Shown: positions 35,171 through 47,031, counted from the first letter of the stretch. The stretch is 64,000 bases of DNA from Imbricaverruca yamaguchii (GCA_034440575.1 JAOTOL010001616.1:1-64000); one strand, 5' to 3'. Notes: generated by a model not told the origin, from the sequence alone. Translations and numbers: made by a program.

Positions 35171-36459
35171 TTTGATTTTTTGTGATCAACACTATTGAGT
35201 ACAATGCAATTAAATACCATACAGCAGATAGCAAAACGTGTTGAATATCACAATATGAATACCATTTGAATCGTGTCTGAAAATATCCTAATAGTATTAC
35301 GCACAAATTCCCCCATATTTCCCCCAATAATTTCAACTTTTAGCATAGGGCCATATGAATTGTACCCCCACAATCCGTTTGCGTTCGCTCATTGCCTCTG
35401 TGTATTATGCCCCATGGATAATTTTAAGAAATTAACCTTAAGTCTCTTCCTCTTTTCCCCACTTAGGAGTATTATGATCTTGCATCCTGGTGGACTGCCC
35501 TTCTCCCCATAGAGGTCTCCTCTTCCAACTTAGGGGCATGTTGCCACAGTTCTGGCGCATGATCCTCGTCAAAACTGGGAACTCTTTACCCATCTCAGCG
35601 GCATCATTTTCGTCTCGGGGGCCTTCTCTAATATCCTGGGGCCTCCTCGCCATCTCCTCCGTTTCCTAGGGACCTGACCTGACTTTAGCGGGGCCTCATT
35701 TCTTGTTTTTGGGGGCCTCCCCCTTTATCCTTATATCTTCCTTATCTATCTTGGGGAGACTTCTCGTGCATCCTGGAACTTCTTTCCCCTCCTATATATC
35801 TCTTCTCTCAAATCGGGTGCCTACTCTTACGTCTTGTCGGCCTCCTTCATCCTGACTGTCTACTTGGGCATCTTATGGAATCCTCTTGTGTAAGGGGTCC
35901 TGTTGTTTTTGAGGGCCGAATAGAAATAAAGTCCTCCATTTACCGAGCTGAGTGCAAAGGCGGCAAGTGAGTTCATCTTTACTTTTCAGCTGACAAGACA
36001 TTCCCACAAAATGTCTGGGAAGACATTTTATTTGCCAATTTTACACCAAAGGTTAGATGAATGACCTAATATGCGTATTGCAGAAATCCAGCACTGAAAA
36101 CAAATATTTGCCCTCGAGCATGCGATACTCATAACTACACGAACATGTGGAACATGTTTTTCATCACATTGCACACTTCCTCCTGTGGCAGCTGATCGAA
36201 AGTCTGCGGCGTGGTTCCGCTAGCTGGGGGGCAGGTGTCGTACCACACAGCTGCAGGGTGGTGTTCTCTCTTTCACTCGAAATAACATCGGGTTGGGAAT
36301 ATCGTCCAGAGCTGTCACCGAAAATGTTGAGCAATAAACGAAGGTCCACTATCAGCACACATTCTGGGCTTCTAAGAAGGAAAAATAACTAGGGTTCAAT
36401 CAGTCCTGTTACCTCAGCCGGGTACCAGGACTGGTTACCGGATGACTGGATTGGACTGG

Positions 36460-36580
36460 ACCAGTTGTAGGATTAGGGTTCGAATCCCGCCACTGGCGAG
36501 GTAACCGAATACACGCGCCACCAATCTGCGTGAAATGTCGGCCACTCTATGTTGCCTAGCAGTCGAATGTGTCGTATGAG
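36460..36580 (+). mobile_element. Diverged SINE related to the tRNA-headed family
   Basis: A B box-like GGTTCGAATCCCGCC near 36478 is followed by a body (CCACCAATCTGCGTGAAATG, then GTCGAATGTGTCGTA) that parallels the core of the SINEs at 15603 and 48235. The head differs and the tail is lost, so it is either an old copy or a second subfamily. Confidence 0.5.
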
Positions 36581-37387
36581 AACTCGAAGTATTTTTTATT
36601 TTGGTCCGAGCGACTGCCAGCGCCTCGCCTTAGCCTTAGTAGTTGGCTTCAGCTGAATATAAGTGGCGGCTGACACAAAATTCCTCCCAACCTCCTTTAC
36701 AGCGAGAAGGAACTTGGGCGGTCTTGCACGTGCAGTGCTGTGCTGTGCTGGATGACAAAGTATAGGTACTTCATACCTGGACCAGTCAGGTACTGCAGCA
36801 ACGCGTCTGCTGTCAAAAATACGAGTCCGTCCGCCGCCATTTGACGCATAGTGCCTGATCATATGCGCTTGAAGTATTCTCACAAGTGTCCTAAAATTAC
36901 TTCACTATTAACTGTGTGGACGAAGAAAGAAGTTGCTTGGGAATAGTGAAAGATTGGAAGAAAATAAAGGATCGCCACTTAAGGATGAAAACATCGGAAT
37001 GCCTTTCACTTCAGTCGCATGCATTTTACTTTTTTTTAGCAGTCGTGCGTATAATGACTGCCCACACATGTAGTAAAATGGTAAAAAACCTAAGACAAGG
37101 ATGAAATAGCACAATTCCATTAACTGTGAATTTCCAGGCTACATGGTCAATTATTTTACACTGATTGTCACCTACACACTTTTGGTTGCGGTTGGCTTTA
37201 GTAGGCCCCCGAACGGCTGAATCAGATGCGTGGAGGACAGAAGTAGCGCCAGCTGGTTCTCAATTTCAAGCCAGGATCTGATATCACAGGTTGACGGCTG
37301 GTCTAGCATAGAGACGTTTCTGGCAGCTTGTGCCTCGTGGGCTTATGCTCTTTTCAGTGGATGCGATAGCCAACAAACTCCACTTCT

Positions 37388-37418
37388 GGCGCCCTAAATC
37401 CCAAATAACTAACTAACT
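37388..37418 (+). mobile_element. 31-bp truncated mini-retroposon with TSD
   Basis: Only the tail end of the family remains: GGCGCCCTAAATCCC plus AAATAACTAACTAACT. It lies between AAACTCCACTTCT (37375-37387) and AAACTACACTTCT (37419-37431), a 13-bp duplication with one mismatch. A 5'-truncated insert with a target duplication is the signature of target-primed reverse transcription from the tail. Confidence 0.75.
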
Positions 37419-38017
37419 AAACTACACTTCTCGGCGACAGAACTGGTTTACAGGTCGACAGGTCCGCATTCAAGGTGACTCGATTCGGGCCGCAGAGTGG
37501 CCGATACACGAATATATCGAGGGAGCGATGTCGCGACCGTACAGAAGCGCGTCGTCGGCGCATTTGCACTTCCTTTGAACACTGGATATGGTGTCATAGC
37601 GTTTAGTGTGAGCGGGACCCGCGACACAGCGTCACTGAGGCGCGTGCAGATACTGATGGTAAGGTGTTGAACTTCCGAGTCCTCAATCAGTGCCACCTGG
37701 TTTCTGTTGCTGTTTGGTGGAACGATGCTCACCATGCAAAGTGGTGTGGCAAGTCTCTCAAAGGGAAATTTTGCTCCCTGGCCGAAAACCCACCATTTCG
37801 TTTCGTCTTGCCGTTCTGCTTAAGGACAGTTACCATAAGAAAGCGCCACCGAGTAGGCTCCCCACCAGCAGCTGCCCGCAGAGTGTCCATTGGCACGCCC
37901 AGGCCAATGTGCCCCTTTGTCCTTTCCCCTTTGGCACATCTGGCTGCTTTTTTGCTTCCCGTCTCTAGCGGTGGGGAATTGTGTTCGGCGTACGAACGCG
38001 GCTCTACGCCGTCCTGC

Positions 38018-38600
38018 GCGCTGATGTGCTGATGTGCTGGTGTTCTGGCGTGCTGGGTGTGCTGTGCTGGTGTGCTGATGCGATGGTGTGCTGGTGTGCT
38101 GATGCGATGGTGTGCTGATGTGCTGGTGTGCTGATGTGCTGATGTGCTGGCGTGCTGGGTGTGCTGTGCTGGTGTGCTGATGCGATGGTGTGCTGATGTG
38201 CTGGTGTGCTGATGTGCTGGTGTGCTGATGTGCTGATGTGCTGGTGTTCTGGCGTGCTGGGTGTGCTGTGCTGGTGTGCTGATGCGATGGTGTGCTGATG
38301 TGCTGGTGTGCTGGTGTGCTGATGTGCTGTGTGTGCTAGTGTGCTGGTGTGCTGGTGTGCTGATGTGCTGGTGTGCTGGGTGTGTTAGTGTGCTGGTGTG
38401 CTGGGTGTGCTGATGTGCTGGTGTCTTGATGTGCTGGTGTGCTTATGTGCTGATGTGTTGGTGTGCTGATGTGCTGGTGTCTTGATGTGCTGCTGTGCTG
38501 ATGTGCTGATGTGCTGATGTGCTGAAGTGCTGAAGTGCTGAAGTGCTGGTGTGCTGATGTGCTGATGTGCTAATGTGCTGGTGTGGTGGATGTGTTGGAC
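38018..38600. repeat. Octamer minisatellite (TGTGCTGR)n
   Basis: About 580 bp of TGTGCTGG/TGTGCTGA octamers with higher-order patterns such as a recurring GCTGATGCGATGG. The minus-strand frames through it give His/Gln/Ser/Thr-rich repeats (HQHISTSAHQH type), which I treat as by-products. Confidence 0.85.
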
Positions 38601-38831
38601 GTGGTATGACGAGATCCGGGCGTGACTGGTAACGGCGCTGTCGTGTTGAAAGAATTGTTGGAGACCCGTTATCCAGTGTCGGCGATGGCGCCAGACGAGT
38701 GTGATAATAACTTGATACACCGAAAATGTATTTTAGCGCATGGATATGCATGTTGCTTGAAAAAAACGTCAAGTTAGTACACCTATTAACATATTTCATC
38801 AGATCTCTCAGCCACGATGTTTTTCTCAGGC

Positions 38832-40109
38832 TTAATATCCACTGCTGGATCCTCCGTATCCACCACTGAAGCTTCCATGAGATCCACCTCCGTATCCACC
38901 ACGGGATACACCTCCGTATCCACCGCTGTAACTTCCGTATCCACCGCTGGAACTTCCGTATCCACCGCTGGATGTACCTCCGTATCCACTGCTGGATCCT
39001 CCGTATCCGCCACTGAAACTTCCATGAGATCCACCTGCGTATCCACCACGGGATACACCTCCGTATCCACCGCTGTAACTTCCGTATCCACCGCTGGAAC
39101 TTCCGTATCCACCGCTGGATGTACCTCCGTATCCACTGCTGGATCCTCCGTATCCGCCACTGAAACTTCCATGAGATCCACTTCCGTATCCACCGCTGGA
39201 TACACTTCCGTACCCACCACCGGATTGACGTCCGTATCCACCGATGGAACTTCCGTACCCACCGCTAGAACTTCCGAATCCACCGCTGAATCCACCTCCG
39301 TATCCACCACTGGATCGACGTCCATATCCACCGCTGAAACTTCCGAACCCACCGCTAGAACTTCCGTATCCACCGCTAGAACTTCCGAATCCACCGCTAG
39401 AACTTCCGTACCCACCGCTAGAACTTCCGTACCCGCCACGGGATCCACTTCCGTATACACTGTTTGATCCTCCGTATCCGCCTCGAGACACGGTCACGTA
39501 TGAGCCGCCATGTCCTCTGGAGAATGACCTCCCGCCGCCGTAGCCGGCGGCTGTGACAGCCAGCAGTGTGGCTGCGCAAATCAAAACGGCCTGGAAGAGA
39601 AGGACTAGTCACCAAATACAATAACTGCGTTACTGAGTGTAATAGCTAAATCAATTTATATATGAAGTTGAAATGCAAGAGTTGACCGCTACTTGTCCAA
39701 AAAGTTGATACGAATGCATGGTTAGTCATATTACAAATGGACAAGACCTCTCTCGATCTCGTGACCTGTCGCTCTACCAACTCTGTGGTAAGCCTGCGTC
39801 CTCTGCTGGTGCATCTCACGCGAAGAGGCCTCAGCCTATCACGCCTCAGCCTGAGCCTTCCTTGGTTATATGCAGCCCCAACCCCGCTGACTGACTATTC
39901 GGCAGGCGTCTGGCCCGATGAGGTCAGGCTTATGGTCGTAGGCTGCCGTTTCGGGTCGCTATGCCATTGCAATCCGTTGGTTGGGAGTAAGAGTTTGAAT
40001 TGGATCTTCCTGGTCGGGTTGGCGGTTCAGGGTCAGCGCAGCATGCTTTAGAAATCATGGGCCAGGAGGAAAACCACCCAATTTTCATGCACATATGCAT
40101 GCATACATG

Positions 40110-40157
<48 letters not shown>

Positions 40158-40368
40158 CATGCGTATTCATACATATGTACATACACGGATGCATATACAT
40201 ATAACTGTGTACATAGCCTGTCAACTAATGCGTTCCCTTTTAGTTGGCACCAACGAAAACGCACTACACATACGTACTGCATGGTTCGCTACCACGGTTG
40301 ATGTCTGAATCGTCCGTGTGGGTGGCTCAATGCTTCTGGCCGTGCGAAATACTAACCAGTCCCTTCAT
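38832..40368 (-). CDS. Secreted Gly/Ser/Tyr-rich repeat protein, copy A (256 aa)
   Basis: Two exons. Exon one is 40368-40357 (MKGL) with donor GTTAGT; exon two is 39590-38832 after acceptor TTCTCTTCCAG, phase 0. The joined N-terminus [19 protein letters not shown] is a typical signal peptide, followed by [19 protein letters not shown] and then GGYGSSS-type repeats. This suggests an extracellular structural or adhesive protein of the cuticle-like glycine-rich kind; no chitin-binding RR consensus is seen. Residues in the C-terminal half repeat as a 49-residue unit, encoded by a 147-bp tandem duplication (38872, 39019, 39166). The stop TAA is followed at once by GCC TGA; the paralogs read on to a final YA and TGA, so this stop looks derived. 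A TATA box lies 60 bp before the ATG. The exact function is unknown. Confidence 0.8.
40115..40152. repeat. (CA)n(TA)n microsatellite in the intron of copy A
   Basis: A run of CA followed by TA dinucleotides. The equivalent intron of copy B carries a longer TA run (46259-46315) and that of copy C almost none. Confidence 0.85.
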
Positions 40369-40421
40369 GTTGTTGGTCGGTCAGTGGATGTTAACTGTAC
40401 CCCGGTATCGTCTGCTGCAGC

Positions 40422-40428
40422 TTTTATA
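40422..40428 (-). promoter_or_regulatory. TATA box of gene copy A
   Basis: TATAAAA on the minus strand within GGTATAAAAGCTGCAGCAGA, 60 bp upstream of the inferred ATG. It is conserved at the same distance in copies B and C. A start site near 40397 (ACAGTTAAC) would give a 5' UTR of about 30 bases. Confidence 0.75.
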
Positions 40429-41252
40429 CCGACGCCCGCACGAGTTTCCCCATGCACTTTGCGTGTATCCGAAGATCAGCAATGTAGAATGGGTGCAGGT
40501 CGCAAGAATGGTGCTCAGTTACTACCAGATGACGTATGAGATTATAGTGTACCAAGGCCGTGAACAACCACGACAAGAAGGTGCCGGTTTACTGAGGTTG
40601 GACGATTTTGCCCTACTATACGGTTCACCATTCTTCTTTAGGGCGTGAAGCAATTCCCTCTCCCTGTCTCCGCAAGACGCAGTATATGTTGTATAATGTG
40701 TATATGTCCAAGTCGTGTTATGATTTTATTTCATCCGTGAGATCTCGAAGATTCCGAGTAAAATGTATGCACGTCGACCACACCGGTCGCGTTCAACTTG
40801 TTTGGGTAGGTATACTGCAAGGACAAAGACGGTATATTCTCCCGGACGTCTATAAACTGTCGTCGGGATATCACATATCGTTGTGCCAGGGAATCATTAC
40901 TGCACGGCCTACTCACTAGCCGACTGTGGGAAATGGGAATATGAAACTGGGGAGGACCGAATAGGGAAACAAAGGTAATGCAATGGAGATATTGTCTTCT
41001 CCTCCAAAACCCCATCGTATCTTATTGATACTTTCGGGAGTTAATTATGGTAGTATGTACAAGGTCGGTATCGGATTGTTGTGGGTGGTGGGTGTGAAAC
41101 ATGCTAATGAAAGAAAATGGCACGATATGATTGTTTTCTCGCCGAACAATCGAAATCTCATAAAGCCGCCATATTCTAACATATCATTCCTACCTTTTAT
41201 TGACCTACATCATGCAAATCTCAAGGTAATTAACGTTATTTCCAATCACTGT

Positions 41253-43021
41253 ACTAGGCGAACATTTCAGTAGAACCGATCTTATGAGCACCACGAGGTA
41301 CCGCGGTACTTTGGGCACCTTCGTGTCCCCCAATAAATTGGCTTTCCAGGGCAGGTCCATTTTCCTGCTCCAACCCGCTACCTTGTGTGTGAGAAACAAT
41401 TATATGATCCCGGTCGCCCGCCGCGTGCGCCACCCCGCGGACCCCAGCCGTACCAAACGCTGACATGACAATCGTTCGTGAACCTGCGGGCGGGGGAGGG
41501 GGATCGGGTGTGCCTTTCCCTGATTTGGTAATAATATGGCCGCCATAAACTGGTTTAAACATTACGTTTTTACCAGTGTGGTCAATTAGATTCCTCATAC
41601 GGAGAACAGTGGGTTTCGAAGCCCTCGTATCTCATACTTATCCGTTTGCGTGACGTAAATTCACCGGTTTTGTCTATGAACTGTTTCCGATAAGAATAGG
41701 TGAGAAATCATAGCCATATCCCATAGTCATAGCCACATACATCTCTCTTATTTGTGCCCAGAGGCACGCCCATGAGTATGCGGCTGAACGCAAATTCCGT
41801 CACACATGCGATTGGAGGGGATTAGTGGATGGATCGTAACTGGGGGCTTGGCAAAGAAACCTAATATTGAGACCGGCCCCTAGCACCGCACCGCTTTGAT
41901 TAGGTATAAGGCGAACGCCATTTCCTTGACAAAGTAATCCCTGTGGTGACGTAGCATGTGCCCTCCCGTAATGGCCGGCCAATTTTCTTATGGTGCTTGT
42001 CCTGATTAGAGAATTTAGCCGGATTGTCAGTTCTATATAATTTCTGGGAAATGTGTTCTCTTCGTGCTACAGGTAAATATGCCAAGGTCGTGATTATATG
42101 ATGTGGATTATCTTTGTACGCCGATCTTTATGATGTTCGTCAGCAAACGTGCGATTTTTTAGTTCGTGCTGCATGGCCGTAGCGTGGCTGACTAACGGTA
42201 GAGGATGGGGGATGGGTAGTCTAGGGGTAAGTTTCCCGTCTCGCAGTCGAAAGGTTGTGCGTTCGAGTCTCGCTTGTTGCTACTCTTCGCCCGCCACCAA
42301 TCGGCGTGAGAGATTGACGACGCTACATGACTCAGCGGTCGATGTGTCGGAAAACCAATAACCAACGAACGGTAGAAGATGTGACACAGTCCCTCGGCAG
42401 CACATTGGAGAAAGAGCTTCCCTCCTCAGATGTCCCGGCTGTTAAAGCCTTGGTAAGCAAGCTCAAAAGCAGGGCCGACGAACTGCTGCCCAGCCTGTCG
42501 AAGCGGTTGCCTGACCGCGGCATGGACCGCGCCTGGCGGCCGCACTGTCGCGGGAAGCTCAGCGGCCACAACCCTATTCACCAGAGGAGGCGTCGGCACT
42601 TGTGCTTGACCTCAGACTTGGAAGGCTCAGTATACGGAGTTGCGGCAGGGGGCTACAGAGCGAAGGGCGGATATATAGCGACCCAACAACATAACCAACC
42701 AACCGACATAACCCCAGCGACATAACAACATAGCCAGAGTATCGCTTGCTATGGTTGCCGATGATACTAACGCATAATGGAAAAAGCGAACCTGATCTTC
42801 ATTGAGTTGTCTTGTACGTACCAAAAGTGTCTTGCGACTACTCTACACCCTCCTTCAAGTTTTCCTCCAAGTTGGACAACGGGTATATTAACACTGAATA
42901 CCTAGTGTCACATTCATGTTTCATGGAAGTTCGAACAGTTTGACGCATGCTTCATATTGAGAAAAAAAACGAAAAAAAAGTAACAGGAGCCAATTATGCC
43001 GCGTTACATCAGGCTCCTGGG
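41253..43021. mobile_element. ~1.77-kb insertion with 7-bp flanking repeat, class unknown
   Basis: Absent from the paralogous sites at 47.44, 55.10 and 62.38 kb, and flanked by TCACTGT at 41246-41252 and 43022-43028. No clear inverted termini. Minus-strand open frames at 41254-41598 and 41800-42085 (the first with KPVYGGHIITKSGKGTP and PPPPPAGSRTIV) and a plus-strand frame after 42370 (with LPSSDVPAVKALVSKLKSRA) look protein-like, but I do not recognise them. Near 42690-42710 the sequence ends in CATAACCAACCAACC, a tail like that of the SINEs. A SINE is nested at 42208-42367. Confidence 0.55.
42208..42367 (+). mobile_element. tRNA-headed SINE, copy 3 (nested)
   Basis: A box TAGTCTAGGGGTAAG, B box GTTCGAGTCTCGC, the family body and tail AAAACCAATAACCAACG. 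Flanks are AACGGTAGAGGATG (42194-42207) and AACGGTAGAAGATG (42368-42381), a 14-bp duplication with one mismatch. It is inserted into the larger 41.25-43.02 kb insertion. Confidence 0.9.
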
Positions 43022-44317
43022 TCACTGTGCGATGGTGTGAAATTTAATGAGGTCGCCAAGTTACTGACTGCTTTATCAACGTCCTTGGCACGTAGGTTTA
43101 TTTGATTTTTCTTTGTAGCACAAATTGAACAGCGAGCTAGCGGAGCAGATTGGTGACAGCATTCGTGTAACACCTTCGTGAGTGAGGACAAAGTCTGAGC
43201 GTGTTCATTACCAAATTGAGGATGTTTTCATCTCTTGTGGTTATTTGTTTAGTCTAGTATTCACCCGCAATTTTCTGAAGTGAATGCAAGAGGTAGTAAA
43301 CATGAATAAGGTTGGATCTAAGCCGGCAGTGATCAATTATTGGTGAAGTCCATGGAACATTAGAATATACTACGTTCTGAACATTAAATAGACATGCTTA
43401 CCAAAAATAAACACATCGACGTGATGGTCCTTCATCGGTGTTTATGAAGTCCACATGGGCGTTTTGAATAGTATCTTGTGAATACATTTCGTGCTTCTGC
43501 TCATCAATGCAGCTTCTCCTACACGAACATCTCGTAGCACAATCGTACGCAAAGGAACTACCTTATGAAGTATGATTTTACGCCATATTATTTCTTCATC
43601 ACATCGTACCGTTATCATTTTCGTTAACATATGTATTACGGTATTACGTGTGCCCCAAAATATACCAAACACGTTCATTAATGCGTGCTCTAATAGTTCA
43701 AAATTTGGGTCAAGGGACTTCAATGAAATGTAAAAGTAAATCGTTCCCATCGCGATTTCAACATCCTACTGTAGTGGTTTCGATACAACATTCCCTACGG
43801 AATACCATCATTTAACGCTGGAAGCCCGGTGCCGACAAGGCTGATGTGAACAAGACCGGCTAGGGCCCGGTAAAAATGAACTTCGTAAAAAACACTTCGT
43901 GCTGTCATTTTGCTGACTTGGGTATCGCTTCTGCTGATGTGTGCATTAGTCATCCATGTACGATCTGATACTTGATGGGGATAACTTTGGATATATCGAA
44001 ATTGTATGTTACCGCATGGAGAATGTGTTGCATTAAAACATGAAGTAAGTACGTTCCAAAGCACACTTCTTCATTATGTGTGGGACATCAGAAGCGATAG
44101 GACGAAATGTTTTTGGCATGGGAAATCGGAAACATTTCGTCATTACGTGTGGGAAAACAGAAGCTCTCAGTTTCTATTGGCGAACTGATACTTGATGATA
44201 ACTTTGACACATCGAAAGTGTATTTTAGCGCATGGAGAATATGCATGTTCCCTCAAAAACGTAAAGTTGGTACACCGTTAGCAGGTTTTATTACATCTCG
44301 CAGTCGCGATGGTTTTC

Positions 44318-44440
44318 TCAGGCGTAATATCCACTGCTGGATGCTCCGTATCCACCACTGAAGCTTCCCTGAGATCCACCTCCGTATCCACCGCTGGATG
44401 TACCTCCGTATCCACCGCTGGAACTTCCATGAAGTTCGCC
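44318..44440 (-). pseudogene. C-terminal remnant of a Gly/Ser/Tyr-rich gene (copy E)
   Basis: The minus strand encodes [20 protein letters not shown], ending in SSSGYYA before TGA (44320-44318). Closest to the C-terminus of copy A. Upstream the similarity stops near 44440, with no signal peptide, exon one or promoter. It records a lost or deleted unit between copies A and B. Confidence 0.75.
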
Positions 44441-44718
44441 ATGTTTTGATCGCGTGCCCATTTTTTTTCCTGGAGAGTGGAGACGTCACTGGATTTGCAC
44501 AGGTAGACTCACTTAATGATGTTCTGTCTGACAACTCCAGCAATGTTCAACCAGGACAGCTGATCGACTTCCTTTCTGATGTATCGTTTCGGTGATATAT
44601 ATTCCACACTGATATGCATTAAATGTAAAATCTATAGCACAATACCACAACATAAGCGGTGCGCACAATGAGAGACTGGAAACTTTCTCTAACCATACTT
44701 CGATGAATGCTTTAGTTA

Positions 44719-44770
44719 TGGGCGCAATATGGCCATAGTTGTCGACGCGCCCTAAAGCCCAAATAACTAG
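44719..44770 (+). mobile_element. Mini-retroposon, diverged copy
   Basis: TGGGCGCAATATGGCCATAG, then GTCGACGCGCCCTAAAGCCC and AAATAACTAG. It retains the full-length start but is diverged, and no target duplication remains. Confidence 0.65.
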
Positions 44771-45683
44771 CAATGTCGGATTCCCAATAATCCGCGTCGA
44801 CGACCCTAAATATATACAGCGGCCTTATTTGAGCTGAACTATGCCAATGACCTTTCAAGACATTGTATTCTAAGTTTCACATCAAGTTGTACAACAATGA
44901 GATAATCACTGAAGGGCATAGTACGCTGTAGCCATGTGGAAGAGCCTTTCCACTAGAATTGCCTTCCAAAGTATCGAAATTTCATAGCCATACACAGAAT
45001 TGTACATTATCTCGTCCAAGACATTGTGTTGCTGAAAAACTCCAGTATCTAGCCCGCTGATTCCACGGTACTGTGTCCCATTGGAAAGGATATAACTATG
45101 TTTAAAGTTAGCCCAAGCAGCGTCGTGAAAGCGGAATCATTGGAGGAGTCGGCCACTTAATGGCTGTGCCACCAATGATTTATTGGCACCCATTGCAGCA
45201 TTGCAATGCTGGGAACAAGAAAACTCTCCATAGGCCGGCGTCCCATAGTGTAATGCTTGTGTGGTCGATTGGCATGGCCACTTATGCCGCTTTACTGTTT
45301 ACTGATTAAACTAAGTACGGTCTGTATTGGTAGCGTCGTGCTGTCCATTTATCGCCTTGTGCTCACGTGTGGAGTAGTCGGAAGTATTCTCCATGTATGG
45401 TCTGATATTGTTCATGATGGTGTTTTATACATGGAAATCGTATGTTATCACACGAAGAACGTGTTCCTTCAAAAACGTGAAATAAGTACATTTCAAAACA
45501 CTTCGTCATTTTGTTTGCGAAATGAGAAGCGCTCAGTTTCTATTGGCGATCTGATACTTGATAATAATTTTCTTACATCGAAAGTGTATTTTAGCACATA
45601 GAAAATATGCAGTTCCTTCAAAAACATAAAACTAGTACACTTGTTAACAGGTTTCATTGCATCTTGCGGGCAGGATGCTTTTC

Positions 45684-46258
45684 TCAGGCATAAGATCCAC
45701 TGTTGGATCCTCCGTATCCACCATTGAAACTTCCGTGAGATCCACCGCTGGATACACCTCCGTATCCACCACGGGATCCACTTCCGTATCCACCGCTGGA
45801 ACTTCCGAATCCACTGCTGGATCCACCTCCGTATCCACCACTTGACCGACGTCCGTACCCACCGCTAGAACTTCCGAACCCACCGATAGAACTTCTGTAT
45901 CCACCGCTGGAACTTCCGAACCCGCCACGGGATCCACTTCCGTATCCACTGCTTGAGCCTCCGTATCCGCCTCGAGACACGGTCACGTATGAGCCGCCAT
46001 GTCCTCTGGAGAATGACCTCCCGCCGCCGTAGCCGGCGGCTGCGACAGCCAGCAGTGTGGCTGCGCAAATAAAGACGGCCTGGAAGGGAAAGACTCGTCA
46101 CCAAATACAATCGTCAACTGCGTTAATGTAAGGAGTGCAATAGGTAAAACAATTTCCAGGTGAAATACAAAAGCTTGAGTTGACCTCCGCTTGTCCGCTA
46201 TGCATACATGCGTATTCATACATACATATTCATACATATATATATGCATATATACATA

Positions 46259-46319
<61 letters not shown>

Positions 46320-46480
46320 TTCTACACAGCCTTTGAACGAATGCGTTCCCTTTTAGTTGACACCAACGAAAACGCATAGCATATACATACTGCATGGTTT
46401 GCTACGACGTTCCCGTCTGAATCCTCCGTATGGGCGACTGAATGCTTCTGGCCGTGCGAAATACTAACCAGTCCCTTCAT
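45684..46480 (-). CDS. Secreted Gly/Ser/Tyr-rich repeat protein, copy B (135 aa)
   Basis: Exon one 46480-46469 (MKGL, donor GTTAGT); exon two 46079-45684 after acceptor TTTCCCTTCCAG, phase 0, stop TGA. Signal peptide [18 protein letters not shown], then [14 protein letters not shown], as in copies A and C. The mature part has repeats such as [15 protein letters not shown] and ends GGSNSGSYA. It is the shortest paralog because it has the fewest internal repeat units. The TATA box spacing to the ATG is the same 60 bp, and the intron has a long TA microsatellite. It is probably expressed like its paralogs, given the conserved promoter. Function inferred only as an extracellular structural protein. 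Confidence 0.8.
46259..46315. repeat. (TA)n microsatellite in the intron of copy B
   Basis: About 28 uninterrupted TA units inside the intron between 46080 and 46468. Confidence 0.9.
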
Positions 46481-46533
46481 GTTGTTGGTCAGTCAGTGGC
46501 TGTTAACTGTGCCCCGGTATCGTCTGCTGCAGC

Positions 46534-46540
46534 TTTTATA
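46534..46540 (-). promoter_or_regulatory. TATA box of gene copy B
   Basis: TATAAAA on the minus strand, 60 bp before the ATG at 46480, within the same GTATAAAAGCTGCAGCAGAC context as copy A. Confidence 0.75.
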
Positions 46541-47027
46541 CCGACGGCCGCACGAGTTTCCCCATGCGCTTTGCAAGTGTCCGAAGGTCAGCAATGCAGA
46601 ATGCGTGCAGGTCACAAGAATGGTGCTCAGTTTCACGAGATGACTCATGAGACTATAGTGTACCGAGGTCGTGAAGAACCACGACGGGGAGGTGCCCTTT
46701 TACTGAGATTGGACGATTCTCCCTGAACAATGTGAACGACCATTTTTATTTAAGCCGTCAAGGAATTCCCAGTTCCTCTTCCCACAAGACGCAGCACATG
46801 GGACATAATATGTCCATGTTCAAGTTGTGTTATGATTTCATTCATCCGTGAGATCTCCAAGTTTCCGAAGTAAAATTATGCACCTGGACCACCCTGGTCA
46901 TGTTCAACTGGTTTGAGTCAGGTGTAATCCTTGGGCAAGGGCGGTATATTGTCCCCGGACATTTAGAAACTTTCGTCCGGTTATCACATACCATTGTGCC
47001 AGCTAGTCATTGTTATTGTCACTATAT

Positions 47028-47031
<4 letters not shown>

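Larger units (their letters stand above)
33291..38017. other. No recognisable gene; scattered small elements
   Basis: No exon that I can assign. From 35440 to 35900 the plus strand is a pyrimidine-rich degenerate repeat with recurring GGGGCCTCC and ATCTTGGGG blocks. Mini-retroposons lie at 35115 and 37388 and a diverged SINE near 36460. Open frames at 36596-36883 and 37448-37735 (minus) and 37664-38032 (plus) are uncharacterised and unsupported. Confidence 0.4.

Noticed and set aside
36596..36883. 95-codon minus-strand frame; also 37448-37735 (minus) and 26551-26874 (plus)
   Set aside because: Protein-like in places but no recognisable domain, splice context or paralog; not enough support for a gene call.
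38385..38799. His/Gln/Ser/Thr-rich minus-strand frames
   Set aside because: Translation of the octamer minisatellite; no start context, signal or conserved copy.
38817..39467. Overlapping Ser/Thr/Val-rich (plus) and Val/Asp/Glu-rich (minus) frames over gene A
   Set aside because: Other-frame readings of the same repeats. Only the GGY frame has a signal peptide, splice sites and a promoter.
40244..40648. 134-codon plus-strand frame (with a parallel at 54456-54794)
   Set aside because: Antisense to exon one and the promoter of the Gly/Ser/Tyr-rich genes; the conservation is explained by that promoter.
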